Shown: piece after piece, positions 1-9,650 of the stretch | Layout of the letters: each line of letters opens with the position of its first letter | How positions within the stretch are numbered: the stretch's first letter is position 1 | Assembly: GCA_016859345.1 (NCBI GenBank) | Contig: CM029126.1 | Coordinates: forward strand, 15,452,027-15,516,026 | Source: Istiophorus platypterus | Taxonomy: Eukaryota > Chordata > Actinopteri > Istiophoriformes > Istiophoridae | DNA length: 64,000 nucleotides | Direction: 5' to 3' | Notes under the pieces: generated by a model | What the model was told of the DNA's origin: nothing | The model's database searches: none | The model's input: the letters and a program-made list of their open reading frames with translations, nothing else | Translations under genes and position numbers: made by a program

Positions 1-90
1 GAATGTGCATTAGTTTGAAATGAATCTGAAGGGGTTTGATTGAAAAAACAAAACATGTCTGCATCTGATGTTGGTTACAATTACCCAGAC
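1..90 (+). repeat. Relic of receptor intron-1 module (copy 1)
   Basis: The opening bases match a stretch just upstream of the receptor coding exons, including a shared GCATTAGTTTGAAATGAATC. Related copies lie at about 2,500-2,660, 6,240-6,410 and 9,460-9,650. Here and at 9,557 the module is not followed by a receptor exon, so it marks a receptor unit that has lost its coding part. The left edge of the duplication is outside the window. Confidence 0.6.
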
Positions 91-466
91 AATCACTTTA
101 TCCTCCAATTAATATCAAAGGCATTGATTAACATTATACATTAAAGATTATGTGCTACATTTCAGATATTTTGCTGCTTTACTAAATGGACAAAGATTTT
201 TGTACACAGACACAGCCAAGCTACTGTCCATCTGATTGTGTTTGAATTTAGATCAATATATGTACAAAATGTACAATATCCTGAGATTCTCTTCCTGTAC
301 GTGCAATGAATTTCATTTTTAATTCCAGGTGTTGTGCTGTTTGCTGGTTTTTCCTACGTGTTAACTTTTGTGCACACAGCTGTTAAATGTAAAAACAAAT
401 ACATGAATCGCTAAATAAGTGAACAAGCATTTACTCCAAAGAAAATAATCAGACTGAACTTGAAGC

Positions 467-907
467 TCACAAAGAAAGTTGGCATGTATTACAGAACACG
501 TGCTCAAAGAAACACACATGCACATAAAGGCCAGGCTGGTGATTGTAAGGACACTGATAGTGATGACATTGTCTAATGATCTGGGAGCTTATGGTGCTGT
601 TCAGTTTGGATATGAAGTTGCCGAAAGGCCAGTGGAAATCAAAAGCCAGGTACATCACACCAAGGGGCAGGAATGCTGGGAAGAGGAAGTCGGCCACAGT
701 GAAGTTGAGGAACCAAACTGTCTTAACTGTTCTCTTCATCTTGAACCCGGTCACCCAGATAACCACTCCGTTCCCAGACACACCAAGAATGAAGGCCAGG
801 CAGTAAACAATGATAGACATGGTGTGGAGAGACTTATCATACAAAGAGACATTTCCACCATATAAATCTCTTGTAATAGTATTATCCACCCTTATCTTGA
901 GACCCTC
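467..907 (-). pseudogene. Truncated CMKLR/FPR-like receptor fragment (copy 1)
   Basis: On the minus strand a splice acceptor (CAATCCCAG, on the plus strand at 908-916) is followed by the receptor N-tail, TM1 (GNGVVIWVTGFKM), TM2 (VADFLFPAFLPLG) and the start of TM3 (HWPFGNFISKLNSTISS). Homology to the intact receptors stops near 584. The rest of the open frame is unrelated and Cys/His-rich. The codon matching the normal initiator is GTG (KIRVDNT versus KIRMERT). The conserved TM3 cysteine that should pair with extracellular loop 2 is serine (FISK versus FMCK). TM4-TM7 are missing. It lies head-to-head with the receptor at 2,743. A close copy sits at 10,032-10,472. The frame has no internal stop, so a truncated product cannot be excluded, but a working receptor can. 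Confidence 0.8.
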
Positions 908-2062
908 CTGGGATTGCAACATGAAAAATAAATCGTTATATTTTATTGTCCATGATTTCAAGGGCTCAACAAAAATGACAGGTTATCAAACGTGACAGGA
1001 ACGATTTTCAAACATTTGTTTTTCTAAATTATGATAATATGGGATCCACAATTAATACTATTTATCTGAGTTCCCACATGTTGATATCTTATGGTTCCCT
1101 TAGCACTTGGATCCCATCAAAGTTCGTTACAACCTGACTTGTGGTTCCATCATAGACACTGGTTCAGCTGACTTTGAGCTTCTACATGTCGGCTGCAAGC
1201 TTTGATAAACTTGTCATTTAGCACAAGGACAGATGACTGATGATGTGACACCTGATAATATCATATCAGTACTTGCAGATGTTAAATCACTTGGTTAAAA
1301 TCTTAGGTGGTTGCTCTTCTTCCAAAGCATCATAGAACAAAATAAAAGTAAAATACAGTATTGAAAAAAAAGGAATTATACCATTGGATTAATATTTTAT
1401 TTGTGTTATTATCTGATGTGTTTAAATGAATACAAAGTGGATCCACTAATGTTTGCTTAAACAGTTTATGTTTTCCTCAGTTTACTTTTGTAATATATTA
1501 TTAGTAACTCCTCACTGCAAAACCAGATATTTCACAATTTCTGGGGAAACCTGATTAAGATTGTAAATCAGGATTCTGACAACTTTGAAATAAAAAATTA
1601 CTCTTATAAAAATATCATATGTCATGAAAAGATCTACAGATGCAGTATAGTTCCTACATATCTGGCTTCAGTACCAGCAGACCACTGTTTTATCAAACTG
1701 CTTGGTGTCCTTCAATAACTGACAGATGCTGCTGTGACTTTCTTGTAAGGTGGTGCAGGCTGAAGAGAGGGGACAGTAAAAGATGCAGTAGTGTCCAGAT
1801 GTTGATTCACATAGTCAACACAAAACAACAATGAATATAATGTATATTAAGTATAATGTAGTAGTATAATGTATCACCTCATTTATTATGCATCTCATCT
1901 ATCAATGATGACACAAACAATCGTTTCTAATGACAGTGCACAAATGGTTCAGGAGAACACACAAGAGTCAATGGTCTCTGGGATGTAGAAAAGTTTTTCT
2001 GTACATGCTGCTTGTGGCTCCACCTCAGCGAGGGAAGTGACATATTACTACCCCAAGAGCAG
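908..2062. other. Intergenic module between head-to-head receptor copies
   Basis: This stretch separates the minus-strand fragment from the plus-strand receptor. It is duplicated almost base for base up to 11,500. A sub-block at 1,098-1,225 (ending TTTGATAAAC plus CTT) recurs in decayed form near 4,700-4,880 and 13,640-13,760. The segment near 1,525-1,575 resembles 5,650-5,700, 7,790-7,830 and 8,965-9,000. A short open frame at 1,640-1,834 is kept in both copies but looks like no known protein, so I do not call it a gene. Confidence 0.5.
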
Positions 2063-2072
2063 TTTATATAAA
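2063..2072 (+). promoter_or_regulatory. TATA box of first receptor gene
   Basis: TTTATATAAA lies about 20-30 bp upstream of a likely first exon that ends at a GT donor at 2,143. The upstream words (CAGCGAGGGAAGTGACATA) are the counterpart of GACCAGCAGGTGGAACTG at 5,251 and GACCAGCAGAGGGAACTG at 13,931. This supports a shared promoter module. Confidence 0.55.
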
Positions 2073-2091
2073 CCTGTCAGAGTTTGATCAT

Positions 2092-2142
2092 GAAACTTCT
2101 GCTGCAGATTCATCCTCGACCAACTGAAGGGCTTTGAGAAAG
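2092..2142 (+). other. Predicted 5' UTR exon 1 of first receptor
   Basis: The sequence ends GAGAAAG|GTACATT, an acceptable donor. It lies 20-70 bp downstream of the TATA box. Splicing to the acceptor at 2,723-2,724 would remove a 582-nt intron containing the TG repeat and place the receptor start codon 18 nt into exon 2. Short non-coding first exons are usual in this receptor family. The exact 5' end is a guess. Confidence 0.45.
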
Positions 2143-2344
2143 GTACATTACCAGACCAACATCCTACCTTGGATTTGAAAAATGATGCAATTTATTTAAA
2201 CTCATTGAAAAAGCTCAGCCGCTTTATTTCAGAGAATCGGCCTCAGTTCAGGGTGGATAAGGATTTTTAAAAACATTTGCCAGTGAGGATACAGTCAGTC
2301 TAAAAATTGGAAATTGTTATAAGAAGAATTTAGTGTGTTGTTTC

Positions 2345-2345
<1 letters not shown>

Positions 2346-2380
<35 letters not shown>

Positions 2381-2420
2381 TGGTTGCGTGTGTCAATGTG
2401 TGTGTGTGTGTGTGAGTGTG

Positions 2421-2455
<35 letters not shown>

Positions 2456-2459
2456 GCGT
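2346..2459 (+). repeat. (TG)n microsatellite in receptor intron 1
   Basis: About 110 bp of TG dinucleotides with a few interruptions. The flanks (GTGTTGTTTCTGTATGTG on the left, TCTGTTTCTGTGTTGGACAC on the right) match those of the longer array at 5,998-6,203, so the repeat belongs to the ancestral receptor unit. Confidence 0.95.
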
Positions 2460-2742
2460 ATTCGTCTGTTTCTGTGTTGGACACAGCTTTTGTTAACTTT
2501 TCAGAGTTGCATGAGAGTTTGTCTGCTACGGACAAATGTCCCCCCTTAGTGTTGTTAAATGTTATCCTGTGAATTTGCATTAGTTTGAAATGAATCTGAA
2601 GGAGGTGGATTGAAAAGAAAAGACATATATGCATCTGATGTCGGTTACACCAACCCATGAACATGTGAATGCTTTAGGAAACATTGAAAAAAAACAAGAT
2701 TCATTTTTCATGTTGCAATTGCAGGCTGGCCTCAAGATAAGG

Positions 2743-3840
2743 ATGGAGAGAACAAATACAACAGATTTCTCTTGGTATGATGACGAGGACGAGGACTATG
2801 AAAAATTTCTGAGGCTGATAAAGTCTCTCCGCACCATGTCTATCATTGTTTACTGCCTGGCCTTCGTTCTTGGTGTGTCTGGGAACGGAGTGGTTATCTG
2901 GGTGACCGGGTTAAAGATGAAGAAAACAGTTAACACAGTTTGGTTCCTCAACCTCGCTGTGGCCGACTTCCTCTTCACAGCATTCCTGCCCCTGAGAGTG
3001 ACACACCTGGCTTTGGATTTCCACTGGCCTTTCGGCAAGTTCATGTGCAAAAGGAACAGCACCATAAGCTCCCTGAACATATTTGCCAGTGTCTACATCC
3101 TGGTGGTGATCAGTGTGGACAGATGTGTGTCTGTGGTTTGGCCCGTCTGGGCCCAGAACCACCGAAGTGTACGCAAGGCGTCTTATGTGAGTCTGAGTGT
3201 TTGGGTACTGGCTCTGATTCTCAGTACTCCATACATCATATTCAGGGACACTCTACAATTACCTGAACTTAATGACAAAATGATCGTCTGCTTCGACAAC
3301 TTTGCTCTTTCACGTGATTCTGAAAATCCATCTGTGATTCAGTTGGGACAGTTTCGTTATCAGGTCATGGCCATCACCCGCTTTGTCCTGGGATTTGTTG
3401 TCCCCTTCACTGTCATCGTCTCCTGTTATGCTGTGATAATCCATCGTCTCAGGAGGAACCGCACCCTGGCCAGACAGTCCAGTCGTCCCTTTAAGATCAT
3501 CGCTGCCGTTATCACCACTTTTTTCTTGTGCTGGGCTCCTTATCACATCATGGGTCTAATTGAGTTGGTTCTTTTCACAGCTGAAAATCAAACTGAAACA
3601 TTAGACAAAGTCCTTGCTGTCGGTCTCCCTCTAACCAGAAGCCTGGCCTTTCTCAACAGTTGCCTGAACCCACTGTTGTATGTGTTCATGGGCCAAGATT
3701 TCAAGGATAATGTCTGCAAATCCATCCTGAATGTATTGGAGACGGCCTTCCAGGAAGAGGAGACACGCTCTCAAACTGACACTAAGTCAGTGGACACCAG
3801 TCAGAACAATGACAGGTCAGCTCTTAGTACTGAGGTGTAG
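2743..3840 (+). CDS. Chemokine-like / formyl-peptide-type receptor, complete
   Basis: A 365-residue class A GPCR. The start at 2,743 was chosen because it lies 18 nt after a clear acceptor (TTGCAATTGCAG, AG at 2,723-2,724); an in-frame ATG at 2,629 lies inside the intron. The N-tail is short and acidic (DDEDEDYE) with an N-glycosylation site at NTT. TM1 begins near residue 32. C102 (top of TM3) and C183 (loop 2) form the expected disulphide. The DRY motif is DRC (126-128), followed by VWAQNHRSVR. TM6 has CWAP (263-266), and TM7 has NPLLY (N309) followed by VFMGQDFKD. DRC, the AQNHR loop and the VFMGQDF helix 8 are typical of the CMKLR1/FPR/GPR1 group, whose members couple to Gi on leukocytes. 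The ligand cannot be told from sequence. The 39-residue tail is Ser/Thr-rich, suited to phosphorylation. It is probably functional. Confidence 0.93.
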   Translation: MERTNTTDFSWYDDEDEDYEKFLRLIKSLRTMSIIVYCLAFVLGVSGNGVVIWVTGLKMKKTVNTVWFLNLAVADFLFTAFLPLRVTHLALDFHWPFGKFMCKRNSTISSLNIFASVYILVVISVDRCVSVVWPVWAQNHRSVRKASYVSLSVWVLALILSTPYIIFRDTLQLPELNDKMIVCFDNFALSRDSENPSVIQLGQFRYQVMAITRFVLGFVVPFTVIVSCYAVIIHRLRRNRTLARQSSRPFKIIAAVITTFFLCWAPYHIMGLIELVLFTAENQTETLDKVLAVGLPLTRSLAFLNSCLNPLLYVFMGQDFKDNVCKSILNVLETAFQEEETRSQTDTKSVDTSQNNDRSALSTEV

Positions 3841-5250
3841 ACTGTAGATGGCACGAAGAATCAAATCCTGAAACTGTACATAGCAAATTATTTTCAGTTT
3901 ATATGAAATCCTTTTTTCCTTCTTTCCTTTTGTTTTTTTTTTCTTATAAAACACCCTCAACTTGAGCCATAAACATGATCCTAGACTGGATCTTTTCAAC
4001 CTGATGTAGTTTGATTTATTAGAGTTTTCACTATGTCCTTTTTTTACTCATCAGCTCTATCAAAGAGTGCTGCCTTTTAACTACACCTGCAGTATTTACA
4101 ATCTGATGGAATGAACTGATGGTAATATCATACGATAAGTTGTAACGCCTTTGCTGAATAAGGTAGTAGAAGAATGTTTTTAATCACTGAGAGCAAATGT
4201 CTACACGTATCTACACTGTCCTGTTGTTGGCTGCTCTTGGACTCACAGCAGTGTCTCCAGTCTGTACCATAACAGAGCTAAAGGGTCAATGCCATAACCC
4301 AGGAAAAAGAAAACCAAGTAGTAATTTGACTAGTAATTGACTAGTACATAACTTTATGTTTGATTATGTGTAACTCAAGCACCACAGAATAAGGTGTGGG
4401 TGAAAACAGGAACTTTCTTTATTTCTTCTCATCTTTCAGAGCAGAGTTTGATGACATGTTCTTTCCTGAACTTGACCACTGAGAAAATACAGTCAAAATA
4501 AGTGTACACTTATTTTAATGTCATGATTTCAGAGTACCATGAAAATTAAAAGATCATATGCAGTGATACTTTCAAAAAAAAAAACACACGAAAACATGAC
4601 TTTCTTACTTTACAATATATTAGCCTGTAGTGAATATAATTTACTGATTATACAACACACAAAGCATTTTTTTTCCGAACTGCTGCGAAGCAGGATTTTA
4701 ACGCATGAAATTCTCCATCTACAGCCGCTCATCTCAACCAAGCTGTGGGTACATGACAGTCCTCAAAGGAAACATTTTTTGGTTAATCTCCACCATGTTT
4801 ACACGTAGCTCTTTTGTTGTAGTTTACCTCTTTTCCAGCTTTATGCTTTCAACTGAACTATGACTGGTTTGATAAACATTTATACATGGAAGTTACTATC
4901 TATTGTTTACCTGGCGTAAGGTGTACATCATTCCCTATCTGTATGATAAACACCTTCAGAGAAAAAAGGAATGGCACACTTGTCTTATTTTATGTGTCAG
5001 ACTGAGTTTTGTAACATATGACATGAACTGCTCTATAAATGTTTTATTTCAATCATAAATAATGATGATGATGATGACTTTTATTACATTTTTCGCACAA
5101 CCCATCTTCACCACATACTTTCACAAAAGACTTTGTATGGCATATCCTTCTCTAGTATCATAGCCTAATACACACTTCAGATACAGGATATACTTCTGAT
5201 GTTGACAGTCTTTCTAATTATTATTGGGAACTTTCTTCATAATATCAATT
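3841..5250. other. Intergenic DNA between receptors 1 and 2
   Basis: No gene is seen. The first ~200 bp (for example CCTGATGTAGTTTGATTTATT near 4,000) match the 3' flank of the third receptor near 13,030 in decayed form. The part at 4,690-4,900 is a diverged copy of the intergenic module at 1,098-1,225. No clear AATAAA is found close to the stop of receptor 1. A short ATG triplet run occurs near 5,064. Confidence 0.5.
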
Positions 5251-5275
5251 GACCAGCAGGTGGAACTGCTGTACA

Positions 5276-5283
5276 TATTTAAG
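5276..5283 (+). promoter_or_regulatory. TATA-like box of second receptor gene
   Basis: TATTTAAG follows the shared upstream word GACCAGCAGGTGGAACTG (5,251). A likely first exon, about 5,305-5,354, ends GGAGGAA|GTAAAT. The last four exon bases and the intron after them are the start of the segment that is repeated at 7,455. Confidence 0.45.
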
Positions 5284-5304
5284 TACACAACATCCAGTAA
5301 AATT

Positions 5305-5354
5305 ACTGCAGAATCAGGTGAATCTCTGACCGAGGACAGCGACTTTAGGAGGAA
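5305..5354 (+). other. Predicted 5' UTR exon 1 of second receptor
   Basis: The sequence after the TATA-like box contains GAATCTCTGACCGAGGACAG and ends at a GTAAAT donor (GT at 5,355). It is the counterpart of exon 1 at 2,092-2,142. The exact 5' end is inferred only from distance to the TATA-like box. Confidence 0.4.
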
Positions 5355-5976
5355 GTAAATTATATTTTGAGCCGGTTTTCTTTTTCCAACATTGGATAAT
5401 ATCAGTAGCTTTTACATCCTCACTTGGGTAAATTTTATGATAAGGTTCTAATTTTTATTCATGAAAAGGTTTGGACAGTAAAGAAAAATACACATGAAAT
5501 GATTTGGAGTTTTCTGTATAACTTTACCATTGAATTTTCAAATGAAAATGATGGTAAAATACTGTTTGTAGAGTTCAGGAAAGTGTCTTTGCTTGATCAA
5601 TAAACAACCTGTTTCTAAACCAAACATAGCAGCTGCACCACAAACATATTTCTAAATTTCAGAGGAAATCTGACTAAGACTGTCATAGAGGTTACTGACA
5701 GGAAGGAACATGCAGATAGCCGAGACTTCTGCAATTACCCTGAAACTTATATGATGATAATATGTTAGAAAATGTTATGCTCTTACTTATGATATCTTTC
5801 ACTCAGATCTACTTAGGCAGTATAGTCCATGTGTCAAAGGGACAGTGGCAAAGAGGGAACAGCTTGATTGGAGGGAACAATTTGATTGGAAACCCTCAAA
5901 TAATGTCAAATGCTGCAGGTAAGTATATATTCAAATATCAGTTCAAACAGTAAAAGAGAAATCAGACTGAGAGAAG
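5351..5976 (+). repeat. Left copy of ~630-bp direct repeat flanking receptor 2
   Basis: This segment starts at GGAAGTAAATTATATTTTGA and ends at ATCAGACTGAGAGAAG. It reappears at 7,455-8,101. The main difference is 21 extra bases in the right copy, just after CTTTTACATCC. It includes AATAAA within ATCAATAAACAACC, an acceptor-like TTTCTAAATTTCAGAGGAAA, and a donor-like GCAGGTAAGTATA. A receptor cassette (5,977-7,454) sits between the two copies. Confidence 0.9.
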
Positions 5977-5997
5977 AATTTTAAGTGTTGTTTCTGT

Positions 5998-6067
5998 ATG
6001 TGTGTGTTTGGTTGTGTTTCTGTGTGTGTGTGTGTGTGTGTGTGAGTGTGTTTGTGTGTGTGTGTGT

Positions 6068-6118
<51 letters not shown>

Positions 6119-6121
6119 TGT

Positions 6122-6203
<82 letters not shown>
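5998..6203 (+). repeat. Long (TG)n microsatellite in receptor 2 intron
   Basis: About 200 bp of TG with rare interruptions (GAGTG, GGGTG, TCTG), ending TGCGCG. It occupies the same place as the array at 2,346-2,459. Long alternating purine-pyrimidine tracts can adopt Z-DNA and are recombination-prone. Confidence 0.95.
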
Positions 6204-6206
<3 letters not shown>

Positions 6207-6488
6207 TTCTTCTGTTTCTGTGTTGGACACAGCTTTTGTTAACTTTTCAGAGTTGGATGAAAGTTTGTCTGCTGCGGACAAATACCCCCCTCCTAGTGTT
6301 GTTAAATGTTATCCTGTGAATTTGCATTAGTTTGAAATGAATCTGAAGGAGGTGGATTGGCAAAAAAAGACATATATGCACCTGATGTCGGTTACACCAA
6401 CCCATGAACATGTGAATGCTTTAGGAAACATTGAAAGCAAAAAGATTCATTTTTCATGTTGCAATTGCAGGCTGGCCTCAAGATAAGG

Positions 6489-7562
6489 ATGGAGAGAACA
6501 AATACAACAGATTTCTCTTTGTATGAGGACGAGGACGAGGACTATGACAACAGTAAGAGGCTGATAAAGTCTCTTCACACCATGTCTCTCATTGTTTACT
6601 GCCTGGCCTTCGTTCTTGGTGTGTCTGGGAACGGAGTGGTTATCTGGGTGACCGGGTTCAAGATGAAGAAAACAGTTAACACAATTTGGTTCCTCAACCT
6701 CGCTGTGGCCGACTTCCTCTTCACATCATTCCTGCCCTTTAGTGTGACGTACCTGGCTTTGGATTTCCACTGGCCTTTCGGCAACTTCATGTGCAAACTG
6801 AATAGCACCATAAGTTCCCTGAATATATTTGCCAGTGTCTACATCCCGGTGGTGATCAGCGTGGACAGATGTGTGTCTGTGGTTTGGCCCGTCTGGGCCC
6901 AGAACCACCGAAGTGTACGCAAGGTGTCTTATGTGAGTCTGAGTGTTTGGGTACTGGCTCTGATTCTCAGTGCTCCATACTTCATCTTCAAGGACACAAA
7001 TCAAAATGAAAACATCACCCTCTGCTTCGACAACTATGCTCTTTCAGATTATTTTCAAAATCTTTCAGTGAATCAGCTGCGACAGTTTCGTCATCAGGTC
7101 ATGGCCATCACCCGCTTTGTCCTGGGATTTGTTGTCCCCTTCACTGTCATCGTCTCCTGTTATGCTGTGATACTCCATCGTCTCAGGAGGAACCGCACCC
7201 TGGCCAGACAGTCCAGTCGTCCCTTTAAGATCATCGCTGCCGTTATCACCACTTTTTTCATGTGCTGGGCTCCTATTCACATCATGGGTCTAATTGAGTT
7301 GGTTCATTTCACAGCTGAAAATCAAACTGGAAAGTTTGGCCAGATCATTGTTGTCCGTGTCCCTCTAGCCAGAAACCTGGCCTTTTTCAACAATTGCCTG
7401 AACCCACTGTTGTATGTGTTCATGGGGCAAGATTTCAAGGATAAAGTCCGCAAAGGAAGTAAATTATATTTTGAGCCGGCTTTCTCTTTTCCAACATTGG
7501 ATAATATCAGTAGCTTTTACATCCTTTCCTATTGTTCTAATATTCTCACTTGGGTAAATTAA
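6489..7562 (+). CDS. CMKLR/FPR-type receptor with chimeric C-terminal tail
   Basis: A 357-residue receptor, start 6,489, 18 nt after the same acceptor (TTGCAATTGCAG) as in receptor 1. The acidic N-tail (EDEDEDYDN), TM3 and loop-2 cysteines, DRC, VWAQNHRSVR, CWAP and NPLLYVFMGQDFKD are all kept, so the seven-TM core is intact. Loop 2 is shorter and different (KDTNQNENITLCFDNY). From residue 323 the normal tail is gone. The next 35 codons (starting GSKLYFEPAF) are the first bases of the 630-bp direct repeat read as protein. The Ser/Thr-rich tail that normally recruits arrestin is therefore replaced by a hydrophobic one. The junction lies four bases before a GTAAAT splice donor, so a spliced 3' end is also possible. 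The gene may be expressed, but desensitisation should differ. Alternatively it is an early pseudogene. Confidence 0.85.
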   Translation: MERTNTTDFSLYEDEDEDYDNSKRLIKSLHTMSLIVYCLAFVLGVSGNGVVIWVTGFKMKKTVNTIWFLNLAVADFLFTSFLPFSVTYLALDFHWPFGNFMCKLNSTISSLNIFASVYIPVVISVDRCVSVVWPVWAQNHRSVRKVSYVSLSVWVLALILSAPYFIFKDTNQNENITLCFDNYALSDYFQNLSVNQLRQFRHQVMAITRFVLGFVVPFTVIVSCYAVILHRLRRNRTLARQSSRPFKIIAAVITTFFMCWAPIHIMGLIELVHFTAENQTGKFGQIIVVRVPLARNLAFFNNCLNPLLYVFMGQDFKDKVRKGSKLYFEPAFSFPTLDNISSFYILSYCSNILTWVN

Positions 7563-8101
7563 TTATAAAGTTCTAATTTTTATACGTAAAACGGTTTGGA
7601 CAGTAAAGAAAAATACACATGAAATCATCTGGAGTTTTCTGTATAACTTTACCATGTAATTTTCGAATGAAAACGATGGTAAAATACTGTTTGTAGTGTT
7701 CAGGAAATTGTCGTTGCTTGATCAATAAACAACCTGTTTCTAAACCAAACATAGCAGCTGTACTTCAAACATATTTCTGAATTTCAGAGGAAATCTGATT
7801 AAGACTGTCATAGAGGTTACTGACCGGAAGGAACATGCAGATAGCCGAGACTTGTGCAATTACCCTGAAACTAATATGATGATAATATATTAGCAAATGT
7901 TATGCTCTTACTTATGATATCTTTCGCTCTGATCTACTTAGGCAGTATAGTCCATGTGTCAAAGGGACAGTGGCAAAGAGGGAACAGCTTGATTGGAGGG
8001 AACAATTTGATTGGAAACCCTCAAATGATGTCAAATGCTGCAGGTAAGTATATATTCAAATATCAGTTCAGACAGTAAAAGAGAAATCAGACTGAGAGAA
8101 G
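7455..8101 (+). repeat. Right copy of the direct repeat flanking receptor 2
   Basis: Second copy of 5,351-5,976. It supplies the receptor 2 tail codons, stop and 3' end. After 8,101 the sequence (GCCAGAGCACCAGCTC) differs from what follows the left copy. The arrangement is therefore repeat, receptor cassette, repeat, then unique flank. Confidence 0.9.
7724..7729 (+). terminator. Possible poly(A) signal of receptor 2
   Basis: AATAAA 162 bp after the receptor 2 stop. It is supplied by the direct repeat and was not part of the ancestral receptor gene. The same hexamer is present in the left copy near 5,599, where it is intronic. Confidence 0.4.
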
Positions 8102-8641
8102 CCAGAGCACCAGCTCTTTCTCAGTAGTTCATGTATATTACATGTGTATGTACTACAACAACAGTTCACTGTAGCCAAGCCATTACACATCCTTGTATAT
8201 CTGAGTAACAAAAATTGAATATTCAAGAATAAAACGAGGAAAAGAATTTTGTTTTTTTTTTAAATCCACGGTAAATAAAAGATTATCATCAATAATTTTG
8301 CTAATAACCTAATATTTTTCTAAAAGTGGTTTTAAGTTCAAGGGTCAGTACAACTAGGCTCTTTTATGTTTTTGTGTTTAACAGATCTTAACTTAAAAAC
8401 ATTATATTCATACATTTTTGAGATAGGTTGTACAACTGTAATTTCTTATAAGAAGCATTAAAATTGTTTTGTTTTTTGTTTTTTTCCATGAATTGCTGTG
8501 TAGTACATGTGGTCCTGCCTCGATGTGGCAGAGACTTTACACATATCAGGGGTCTGCAGGGCACACAGCTTTAACTGTACATAGGAAATCATTTGAACAC
8601 AAATATCATTGTGTATAAATATATATATATTCTTTTTTTAG

Positions 8642-8693
8642 TATGATAAATTTCTTTTATGATGGAGCATGTACAAATGGACTGAGTGTGAAG
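8642..8693 (+). other. Possible small coding exon
   Basis: A TTCTTTTTTTAG acceptor and a GAAG|GTAAGA donor bracket 52 nt. The stretch has an ATG at its second base followed by 16 more codons without a stop (MINFFYDGACTNGLSVK), ending in phase 0. It lies ~400 bp upstream of a galectin-like stretch at 9,105. A short first exon of a galectin gene would fit, but nothing else proves it. Confidence 0.25.
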
Positions 8694-9104
8694 GTAAGAC
8701 CCCATTTTTCAAATGTATTTATGTAAATCATATGTATTTCAAATCTCTCTTATATTTCATTTATATTCAATGTGCTATCCTTAAATAGATGCACAGCTTT
8801 ACACTCTTTATTCAAATAAAGAGATTAGAAATACTTGTTACGCTTAGAGCCTTACCTAAAGTACAGTTGTAACAGTTGTGGTGACCCCTGCAGGTATGAA
8901 AACTCTTTCAAACCAACAACCCTTCTCCAACACGCTAAAGGTAGTTGCACGTCCTTTGTGTTTCTAAATTTCAGAGGAAGTCCGATTGAGACTGCGATAA
9001 CAGAATGGAACATACACATAAGCCAGATCTCAGAAATTGCCCTGAATTTTATTCAGCAGGATCATTGGTGGACATGGGGTCTCCCAGCTCAAGCTCTTTT
9101 TCAG

Positions 9105-9349
9105 GTAGTCTTTTCAAAAACCCACAATTCATGCTATTTGGTCACATAGTAGTTTCTGTCTTGGGGTGTCCTGAAGGACAGAGGCTCTATTGTGTGGACT
9201 TTGAAGAAGACAGAAAAAACCTCGGCACAAATTTCAGTATCAGACTCATGAGTGCAGCTTTTGCAGATAAATGGATAAGGAAGGCAGATAACACTGAGAA
9301 CACTGAGGCCATGTCTTTGAGAATCTGGGGGTATAAGTATCCTGGGTAG
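9105..9349 (+). pseudogene. Galectin-like exon relic (weak)
   Basis: After an acceptor-like CTTTTTCAG (AG at 9,103-9,104) the frame reads KNPQFMLFGHIVVSVLGCPE, then GQRLYCVDFEEDRKNL, then FSIRL. This follows the spacing of a galectin carbohydrate-recognition exon: KN-x2-F-x2-G, V-x-G-x-P, a beta-strand, N-L, then a strand ending in R-x. The sugar-contact H-x-N-x-R is not kept (NFSIRL). After IRL the protein no longer resembles a galectin and ends at 9,349. The frame from the acceptor joins no clear upstream exon except possibly 8,642-8,693. It is best read as a decayed fragment. It may be chance similarity. Confidence 0.28.
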
Positions 9350-9459
9350 AGTTTACATGCTACATTTCAAAACATGGAGGAGATTCTATTGTCATATATA
9401 ATTTGAACTAATCTGAGGCCCATAAATAGATATCATAAACCATTTTTATGAACAGGAGG

Positions 9460-9650
9460 GAAACTTCAGAGTTGCACCAGAGTTTTTCTGCTGCAGCCAC
9501 ATACTCCTCCGACTGATGAACTGTGAGAACGGTAGTGTTGTTAAATGTTATTCTGTGAATTTGCATTAGTTTGAAATGAATCTGAAGGGGTTTGATTGAA
9601 AAAACAAAACATGTCTGCATCTGATGTTGGTTACAATTACCCAGACAATC
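9460..9650 (+). repeat. Relic of receptor intron-1 module (copy 4)
   Basis: Contains CAGAGTTGCACCAGAG, GTGTTGTTAAATGTTAT and GCATTAGTTTGAAATGAATC in the same order as 2,500-2,600 and 6,245-6,345 upstream of receptors 1 and 2. No receptor exon follows. From 9,557 it merges into the long duplication of window positions 1-1,937. Confidence 0.6.

Noticed and set aside
1640..1834. 64-codon frame conserved at 11,203-11,397
   Set aside because: Kept only because the two segments are recent duplicates; no homology, no exon signals.
2333..2664. Cys/Val- and His/Thr-repeat frames over the TG array (also 5,943-6,330)
   Set aside because: Direct translation of a dinucleotide repeat; not genes.
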